64,000 nucleotides of DNA from Actinobacillus porcitonsillarum (lineage in GTDB: Bacteria; Pseudomonadota; Gammaproteobacteria; Enterobacterales; Pasteurellaceae): NCBI RefSeq assembly GCF_003101015.1, contig NZ_CP029206.1, positions 1,065,001-1,129,000 on the forward strand, given 5' to 3'. The notes below the pieces were generated by a model. It saw nothing but the letters and a program-made list of their open reading frames with translations, had not been told where the DNA came from and ran no database searches. Shown here one piece after another: positions 59,019 to 64,000 of the stretch (within the stretch, counting starts at the first letter, position 1; every line of letters starts with the position of its first letter). The translations under genes were made by a program, and so were the position numbers.

Positions 59019-60023
59019 ATGCAAACCGAACAACTTTTGGAAAAACTTTTCAATAAACAACCGCTTGCACAACAAGAAGCACAATTTTTCTTTACCGAAA
59101 TTATGCAAGGCAAGCTAACTAATGAACAGCTTGCCGGAGCGTTAATCGCCTTAAAAATTAGAGGGGAAACTATCGAAGAGATTTCAGGTGCGGTTTCTGC
59201 AGCACTTGAAAATGCACAGCCGTTTCCAACACCGGATTATGCTTTTGCCGATATTGTAGGAACGGGTGGCGATGGGCATCACACCATCAACATATCAACG
59301 GCAAGCGCCATTGTAGCGGCAACAATGGGCTATAAAATCGCCAAACACGGCAGCCGTAGCGTATCCAGTAAAACGGGGGCAAGTGATGTGCTATCCGAAT
59401 TAGGCATTAACATTATGGTTTCGCCAAATATCTCTCGCCAAGCCCTTGATGAAATTGGCGTTTGCTTCCTCTTTGCACCGCTTTATCACAGCGGATTTAA
59501 ATATGCCGTACCGGTTCGACAAGCATTGAAAACACGCACGCTGTTTAACATTCTCGGGCCGTTGGTTAATCCGGCAAGAGCAAAACGCCAATTATTAGGT
59601 GTTTATTCGCCGGAAGTCCTTGAAATTTATGCCCAAACGGTAAAAGCGTTAAATCACGAACATACCATTGTTGTTTATGGTGCTGGGCTTGATGAAGTGG
59701 CGGTACACGGCGAAACGCAAGTGGCAGAAATTGAAAATGGACAAATTCGCTACTACACGCTTACCCCAGAAGATTTTGGTGTACAACGACACAGCCTAGA
59801 AAGTTTACGAGGCGGAGAACCTGCGGAAAATGCCGCCAAAATTACCGCTTTATTACAAGGAAAAGGCGAAGCGGCGCACATTGATGCCGTTGCCGTCAAT
59901 GTTGCAATGTTGATGAAAACCTTTGGCGAAAGCGATTTAAAGCTCAATGTGGCAAAAGTAAAAGCTGTTTTAGCCAGCGGTAAAGCATTTGAAACCTTGC
60001 AAAAATTAGTAAAATACCAGTAA
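59019..60023 (+). CDS. trpD: Anthranilate phosphoribosyltransferase
   Basis: The 334-aa enzyme couples anthranilate to PRPP. The PRPP-binding loop is [17 protein letters not shown], and [17 protein letters not shown] follows. I start at the ATG behind AAGGAAG, giving [11 protein letters not shown]; the frame is open 19 codons upstream inside trpG. trpC/F does not follow, so the trp pathway is split. Confidence 0.96.
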   Translation: MQTEQLLEKLFNKQPLAQQEAQFFFTEIMQGKLTNEQLAGALIALKIRGETIEEISGAVSAALENAQPFPTPDYAFADIVGTGGDGHHTINISTASAIVAATMGYKIAKHGSRSVSSKTGASDVLSELGINIMVSPNISRQALDEIGVCFLFAPLYHSGFKYAVPVRQALKTRTLFNILGPLVNPARAKRQLLGVYSPEVLEIYAQTVKALNHEHTIVVYGAGLDEVAVHGETQVAEIENGQIRYYTLTPEDFGVQRHSLESLRGGEPAENAAKITALLQGKGEAAHIDAVAVNVAMLMKTFGESDLKLNVAKVKAVLASGKAFETLQKLVKYQ

Positions 60024-60028
60024 GATAC

Positions 60029-60060
60029 ACGCCCGAGATAATCTTCGGGCGTTTTATTTT
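60029..60060 (+). terminator. Terminator of trpEGD
   Basis: CGCCCGA (60030-60036) and TTCGGGCG (60044-60051) pair, followed by TTTTATTTTAT. It lies directly behind trpD. Confidence 0.9.
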
Positions 60061-60082
60061 ATTTGCTAACGAGAGGCCATCT

Positions 60083-60835
60083 GTGAAAAAAAGCATCTAC
60101 GACACTCCTATCTTTTTTGAACGCTATCAACAACTTCGCCAAAATCCTATCAGTATGAATGAAGTGGTGGAAAAGCCAACAATGTTTTCCATGTTGCCCG
60201 ATCTCAAAGGCAAAAAAGTCTTAGATTTAGGCTGTGGTACGGGTGTACATTTAGCGCATTATTTACAGCTTGGTGCAAAGCGTGTCGTAGGGCTGGATTT
60301 GTCTGAATTGATGTTAAAAAAAGCCACAGACGACCTCTCTTTACAGTGGAAAAAAGGGCAAGATTTTGACTTTCACTGCTTGCCAATGGAGGCGTTAGAG
60401 CAGATCGAAGAAGCCGAATTTGATGTGATTACCAGTTCGTTTGCATTTCACTACATAGAAGATTTTTCAGCATTACTTGCAAAAATTTCGGAAAAATTGA
60501 CCGCCTGTGGTACGCTTATTTTTTCCCAAGAACATCCAATCGTTACTTGTTATCGCCAAGGCTATCGCTGGGAGAAAAATGAACAAAAACAACAAGTTGC
60601 ATATCGCTTGAATTATTATAGGGAAGAGGGCGAACGAGATCGGAGCTGGTTTCAACAAGGTTTTAAAACTTATCATCGAACAATAGCAACGATTTTTAAT
60701 CAGCTCATTCAAGCAGGATTTGAAATTACTCAGGTAGAAGAGCCCATGTTGGCAGCCCAACCTGAATGGCATCATGAATTCAAAGATTTGCAACACCGCC
60801 CACCATTGCTTTTTATTAAAGCGGTCAAGAAATAA
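60083..60835 (+). CDS. Class I SAM-dependent methyltransferase
   Basis: The 250-aa protein has SAM motif I (VLDLGCGTGVHLAHYL) near residue 45, the acidic residue in VVGLDLS, and motif III region FDVITSSFAFHYIED. The C-terminal HRTIATIFNQLIQAGFEI is typical of UbiE/YafE-like enzymes. The substrate is unknown. It begins at GTG behind GAGAGG. Confidence 0.88.
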   Translation: MKKSIYDTPIFFERYQQLRQNPISMNEVVEKPTMFSMLPDLKGKKVLDLGCGTGVHLAHYLQLGAKRVVGLDLSELMLKKATDDLSLQWKKGQDFDFHCLPMEALEQIEEAEFDVITSSFAFHYIEDFSALLAKISEKLTACGTLIFSQEHPIVTCYRQGYRWEKNEQKQQVAYRLNYYREEGERDRSWFQQGFKTYHRTIATIFNQLIQAGFEITQVEEPMLAAQPEWHHEFKDLQHRPPLLFIKAVKK

Positions 60836-61060
60836 GGAAAATTTGCTTGTGGGTTAAGTGGTTTCTCAACCGCTTATTCATATAATAAATCTATAAAAAT
60901 TTAACCCAATGATTTATTTTGCTTTGGCTTGTAGTTTTTTGCGGATTAGCTACACTTGCGGAAGTGTTAAGGCGAAGCTTTTTAAGCGAGTATCTAGTAG
61001 CCTTACTGATAATAAAGGACGTTGAACAACTTAACCTTGATTAATCCTTTTGAATAAAAG
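60836..61060. other. Gap with a facing uptake pair and no clear gene
   Basis: AAGTGGTT (60856-60863) and AACCGCTT (60868-60875) form a stem behind the methyltransferase gene. Short frames of 38-40 codons follow (for example one reading LATLAEVLRRSFLSEYL near 60950), but none has an SD or a recognised family. The stretch may be the remnant of a gene. Confidence 0.4.
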
Positions 61061-61085
61061 AAAACCCGATAGAGTATCGGGTTTT
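61061..61085 (-). terminator. Terminator of the small lipoprotein gene
   Basis: AAAACCCGAT and ATCGGGTTTT form a perfect 10-bp stem over AGAGT. On the minus strand it is followed by TTTT and lies 11 nt behind the stop. Confidence 0.85.
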
Positions 61086-61095
61086 CTCTTTTAGT

Positions 61096-61410
61096 TTAAT
61101 ATAAAACGTATCCTTTAGCTCGTAAGTTTTTTACTTCATCTTCCCAAGCTTGTAATTCTTGTGGGGGAACGCCATAACGATAACCGTCTGCTTTCATGCA
61201 GCTTATAATAAGTGTTGTTTTTTCCGTAACTTCAACCTTATTCATACCAACATCATAGGTGCATTTAGCGAATTTGTTGTTGGCATCATGTAGGCTAACA
61301 CCTTCTTTAAACCATCTGTTAGTTGGTTTTTCAGGCATAGGATGCATTTGTGCACAAGCAGCCAAAGTTGAACAAATAGCTATAAGTGTGGTTAGCTTCA
61401 AGATTTTCAC
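61096..61410 (-). CDS. Small unassigned lipoprotein
   Basis: The 104-aa product starts at GTG (61410-61408) behind AAAGGAG. It has a lipoprotein signal peptide ending in the lipobox LAAC (Cys about residue 19). The mature part is hydrophilic with two further cysteines (FAKCTYD and IISCMKADGYRYG). The latter pair probably form a disulphide. It is not assigned to a family. A longer frame (to 61431) begins at TTG and lacks an SD. Confidence 0.75.
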   Translation of the reverse strand: MKILKLTTLIAICSTLAACAQMHPMPEKPTNRWFKEGVSLHDANNKFAKCTYDVGMNKVEVTEKTTLIISCMKADGYRYGVPPQELQAWEDEVKNLRAKGYVLY

Positions 61411-61484
61411 ATCAAACTCCTTTGGTATCAATATTGGTAAAAAATTGGCGTAATGATATACTTAGCCTAATTTTCAATCCACTC

Positions 61485-61514
61485 ACTGAAAGAGCAATTT
61501 ATCACTCTTTCAGT
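61485..61514 (+). promoter_or_regulatory. Perfect inverted repeat upstream of the second XRE gene
   Basis: ACTGAAAGAG (61485-61494) and CTCTTTCAGT (61505-61514) are exact inverted copies 10 bp apart. The spacing puts the two half-sites two helical turns apart, which suits a dimeric autorepressor. It could also form a leader hairpin. Confidence 0.55.
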
Positions 61515-61541
61515 ACTAAAAAATAACTAAAAAGGTCGTTT

Positions 61542-61931
61542 ATGGAAACCTATGAAAAAATCAAAATGATGAGAGAAATGAACCAATGGACGCAGGAAGA
61601 AGTGGCTGAAAAATTGGGAATGTCCACAACAGGTTATGCCAAAATTGAACGTGGTCAAACGAATGTGAGTGTAGAAAAATTAAAACAAATCGCCCAAATC
61701 TTTAATATCAATATTGCCCAGTTATTAGATGACAATGAAAAACTTGTTATTTGTTCCATTGGCGATAACCATTCAAATTATAATAATTATTTTGGAATGA
61801 ATGAAAAACTTATCGCGCAAAATGAAAAACAACAACTAGAAATTCAATTGAAAGATGAGTTGCTTAAACAAAAAGATGCAGAAATCACCGCTCTTAAAGA
61901 ATTAATTGAACTTCTAAAAGGCACAAAATAA
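61542..61931 (+). CDS. XRE-family regulator with C-terminal coiled coil, second copy
   Basis: The 129-aa protein has a Cro/C1 helix-turn-helix at residues about 5-60 (WTQEEVAEKLGMSTTGYAKIERGQ), an Asn-rich linker (NHSNYNNYFG) and a coiled-coil tail (EKQQLEIQLKDELLKQKDAE, ending IELLKGTK). The order and several motifs match the regulator at 36660-37052, so they are paralogues. The SD is AAAAAGG. It is followed directly by a decayed MocR-type gene. Its targets are unknown. Confidence 0.87.
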   Translation: METYEKIKMMREMNQWTQEEVAEKLGMSTTGYAKIERGQTNVSVEKLKQIAQIFNINIAQLLDDNEKLVICSIGDNHSNYNNYFGMNEKLIAQNEKQQLEIQLKDELLKQKDAEITALKELIELLKGTK

Positions 61932-61948
61932 CACTTCCCTTTTACCCA

Positions 61949-62391
61949 ATGTACAAATACACCAAACTCACCGAACACCTTAAACATTTGATTGAAACAG
62001 GCGAATTGAAACCACACGAGAAATTACCGTCTTTGTGAGATCAGGTGTAACGTTCGGGGGGAGTTTGATGACGGTGTTAAACGCTTATCAAGAGTTAGAG
62101 GCTCAAGGGATAATTTATTCGGTGCAAAAGAGCGGTTATTTTGTTGCACCTTTTTACCTATCTTCTCGTCCGAACGCCAACAGTGAAATTAGGTTGAACA
62201 AACAAATCGAAATTAATTCGTTGGTGTTTCGTTATCTGAAATCCATTCAAGTTATGGATATTGTGCCTTTGGGGTCGCCTTTTCCAAGCTACGATTATCT
62301 TAATCCGCCCAAATTGCTACAAATTCTAAGTTAGCTTAGCCGTGATAGAACGCAAATTGGGCCACCGCCTATGTTGTCGGGCAATGCGTAA
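61949..62391 (+). pseudogene. Degraded MocR-type (GntR-aminotransferase) regulator
   Basis: The remnant starts MYKYTKLTEHLKHLIETG, like the winged-helix domain of YdcR-type regulators. It is broken by TGA (62036-62038) where an Arg of the LPSLRDQV motif is expected, TAA (62048-62050), a one-base frameshift at the G6 run near 62056-62061, and TAG (62332-62334). The readable middle is SLMTVLNAYQELEAQG. The whole aminotransferase domain is missing after about 62391. It is a dead gene. Confidence 0.85.
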
Positions 62392-62398
62392 TTATTCA

Positions 62399-62450
62399 AC
62401 CACTCCCATTCCAATCGCTGTTACATAACAAGCGATTTTACATTCCTTAC
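62399..62450 (-). pseudogene. Iron-sulphur protein scrap, copy A
   Basis: On the minus strand this encodes KECKIACYVTAIGMGVVE and a stop, the end of a 4Fe-4S protein. A diverged copy lies at 62888-62950. Nothing else of the gene is present upstream of it in this direction. Confidence 0.6.
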
Positions 62451-62556
62451 CCATTTTAAATTCAAACCGCTCCGATCACTGTATCTAATCTTGATTTTTA
62501 TTTTGTTGAGAATTATTATCGTTTATTAGGTCTTAAAGAAAGGAGATAGTTAATTG

Positions 62557-62845
62557 ATGAAAAAGAATGTAATTATAATATCAGGCATTGTATATAGCCT
62601 TACTCAATATATTTTTGTAAATATATAATCGTATGATTTATGCTAATACAAAATTGCGGTTCATCTGAGTAAAATAGGAGAGTGTATGATATGTTATCGG
62701 CACTATTATTGGAATAATTATATACTATATATTTAATTATGTTACGGGGTATGAATTAAAAGGAGTTATAGGGTTTGTTATTTTTGTGAGTTTAACAACT
62801 TTAGGTTGTGTTTATTTTCCAAAATTGATAAAAAAGATGGAATAG
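62557..62845 (+). pseudogene. AT-rich membrane-protein remnant
   Basis: A strong SD (AGGAGAT) precedes ATG at 62557, which encodes MKKNVIIISGIVYSLTQYIF before a stop at 62628. A further segment in another frame (about 62692-62845) encodes GIIIYYIFNYVTGYELKG and FVIFVSLTTLGCVYFPKL, then a stop. Together they look like one small two- or three-helix membrane protein broken by frameshifts. The very high AT content suggests it came by transfer. The 62453-62556 and 62630-62690 stretches show nothing else. Confidence 0.5.
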
Positions 62846-62887
62846 AGACATTATTGTCAATTAGCAAATTGATATATTTTAAAAAAA

Positions 62888-63040
62888 TCACTCCATTCGT
62901 AACCCAATCGCTGACATATAACAAGCGATTTTACATTCCCTACAACCGTTACATTTTTCAGTATCAATATCTAATTGCGCGGAAATCGCATTTGGAGCAG
63001 GTTTGTTGGCTGGTGTGCTTTTTTGAACGCTATGAGCTGT
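62888..63040 (-). pseudogene. Iron-sulphur protein scrap, copy B
   Basis: On the minus strand it encodes AQLDIDTEKCNGCRECKIAC and then YMSAIGLRME with a stop. The pattern CxxCxxCxxxC is a 4Fe-4S site. The frame has no good start and the N-terminal half is not recognisable, so this is the 3' end of a lost or truncated gene. Its last 45-50 bp repeat copy A. Confidence 0.6.
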
Positions 63041-63159
63041 AATGTTTGGGCGCAGGCGGATGTTTGCTTTAAAAGTAAACAATGAAAAATAACAAAGTGT
63101 TTTCCTCAAAATTCAAGTAAAATAGCTTATCTATTGAAATTTATTAAGAAGGAAGCGGA

Positions 63160-64000
63160 ATGTGGTTTAAGAACGTTATGATCTACCGTTTAACGAGCGA
63201 GCTTGCGTTAAATGAGAGTGAATTAGAAGCACAATTACAACAAACAAAATTTACCCCTTGCCAGCAGAGCGATATGCAAAAATTTGGCTGGTCTCAACCG
63301 CTTGCAGGCTCTGATCTGCATTATTTTTCTCAAGGTAAACAGTTTTTATTCGTTTCTCATAAAGAAGAAAAGTTGTTACCGGCAAATGTGGTTAAGCAAG
63401 AAACAGAAGCAAGAATTAAAGAGTTAGAAGCGAAAGAAGCTCGTCAATTGAAAAAAACGGAAAAGCAGGCAGTAAAAGATCAGGTTGTTTCTGTTTTATT
63501 GCCTCGAGCATTCAGCAAACATCAATTTACGGCAATGTGGTTAGATTTAGAAAATCAGCTGGTTTATGTCGATGCCGCTTCAGCAAAACGGGCGGAAGAT
63601 ACGTTGGCATTACTGCGTAAAACATTAGGTTCATTGCCGGTTGTCCCTCTTTCATTTATTTTGCCACCGGCAGAAGTGATGACCAACTGGATCGCCAAAG
63701 GGCATACACCGGCATGGGTAACGTTATTAGAAGAGGCGGAACTCAAATCATTTGAAACAGAAAGCGTGATCCGTTGCAAACGCCAAGATTTAGAAAGTGA
63801 AGAAATCACCCCACATTTACAAGCGGGTAAATTTATTACCAAACTTGCAATTGATTGGGAAAATCACTTCTCTTGTGTGTTAAACGAAGACGGCACATTA
63901 AGCCGAGTGAAATTTGCCGATGAAATTCGAGAAAAAAATGATGATATTCTCAAAGAAGATATTGCCCAACGCTTCGATGCGGATTTCTTGCTGATGACAG
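63160..64000 (+). CDS. rdgC: Recombination-associated protein RdgC (partial)
   Basis: The frame starts at ATG 63160 behind AAGGAAG and runs off the window after 280 codons. It encodes MWFKNVMIYRLTSELALNES, then FGWSQPLAGSDLHYFSQGKQ and VVPLSFILPPAEVMTNWI, which match the RdgC family (about 300 aa). RdgC is a ring-shaped DNA-binding protein that limits RecA activity. Only the last part is missing. Confidence 0.93.
   Translation, partial: MWFKNVMIYRLTSELALNESELEAQLQQTKFTPCQQSDMQKFGWSQPLAGSDLHYFSQGKQFLFVSHKEEKLLPANVVKQETEARIKELEAKEARQLKKTEKQAVKDQVVSVLLPRAFSKHQFTAMWLDLENQLVYVDAASAKRAEDTLALLRKTLGSLPVVPLSFILPPAEVMTNWIAKGHTPAWVTLLEEAELKSFETESVIRCKRQDLESEEITPHLQAGKFITKLAIDWENHFSCVLNEDGTLSRVKFADEIREKNDDILKEDIAQRFDADFLLMT

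Overview
The window looks like chromosome from a member of the Pasteurellaceae. It has about 40% GC by eye, the gene set is very Haemophilus/Actinobacillus-like (complete nqrABCDEF-apbE-nqrM, dusB-fis, rodZ-ispG-hisS-yfgM, queCDE, groESL, clpB), and copies of the core ACAAGCGGT recur, often as inverted pairs behind genes. That core is the uptake signal sequence of the Actinobacillus pleuropneumoniae / Mannheimia / H. ducreyi branch, not the AAGTGCGGT of H. influenzae. The genus is not resolved from this window.

Layout. 1-765: the 3' end of an rRNA operon (23S tail, 5S, terminator). 841-8241: a dipeptide/heme-type ABC importer with two tandem substrate-binding proteins (the first apparently with an AUA start codon) followed by dppBCDF. 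8281-10459: groES-groEL on the minus strand behind a sigma-32 promoter, with a perfect REP-like inverted element between the two genes. 10469-12231: an alanine/glycine symporter behind a tandem glycine riboswitch. 12242-15901: pyruvate kinase, sixA and the dusB-fis operon. 15905-22404: a ZnuD-type TonB-dependent receptor, then a Sel1-repeat protein gene sandwiched between a decayed copy of the metE 3' end and intact metE. 22528-31204: yhiN-ychN, a nucleobase permease, a usg-type protein, ybaK and the yfgM/hisS/ispG/rodZ operon. 31418-36535: a SulP transporter, ompW (FNR and CRP boxes) and clpB (sigma-32 promoter, internal second start). 36660-38417: a small accessory cassette (XRE regulator, divergent membrane zinc-ribbon protein, and an unassigned protein with weak resemblance to uracil-DNA-glycosylase-like folds). 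38598-43654: aspA, a DUF1294 protein, purM (PurR box), and queCDE behind a preQ1-I riboswitch. 43657-51968: nfuA and the sodium-pumping NADH:quinone oxidoreductase operon with its FMN transferase and maturation factor. 52088-56767: mnmA, trmL, yqhA, gor and a charged lipoprotein. 56777-60059: trpEGD under a TrpR operator, with no room for a leader peptide. 60083-63159: a methyltransferase, a small lipoprotein, a second XRE regulator related to the first, and a decaying stretch (a MocR-type pseudogene, iron-sulphur protein scraps, an AT-rich membrane-protein remnant). 63160-64000: the start of rdgC.

Regulation is unusually readable. Two riboswitches, two sigma-32 promoters, and FNR, CRP, PurR, MetR and TrpR boxes can be seen directly. 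I see no CRISPR array, no insertion sequence, no prophage and no tRNA gene. The best candidates for something undescribed are the 36.7-38.4 kb cassette, the Sel1 gene between metE repeats with its T10 promoter tract, and the AUA-initiated binding protein.
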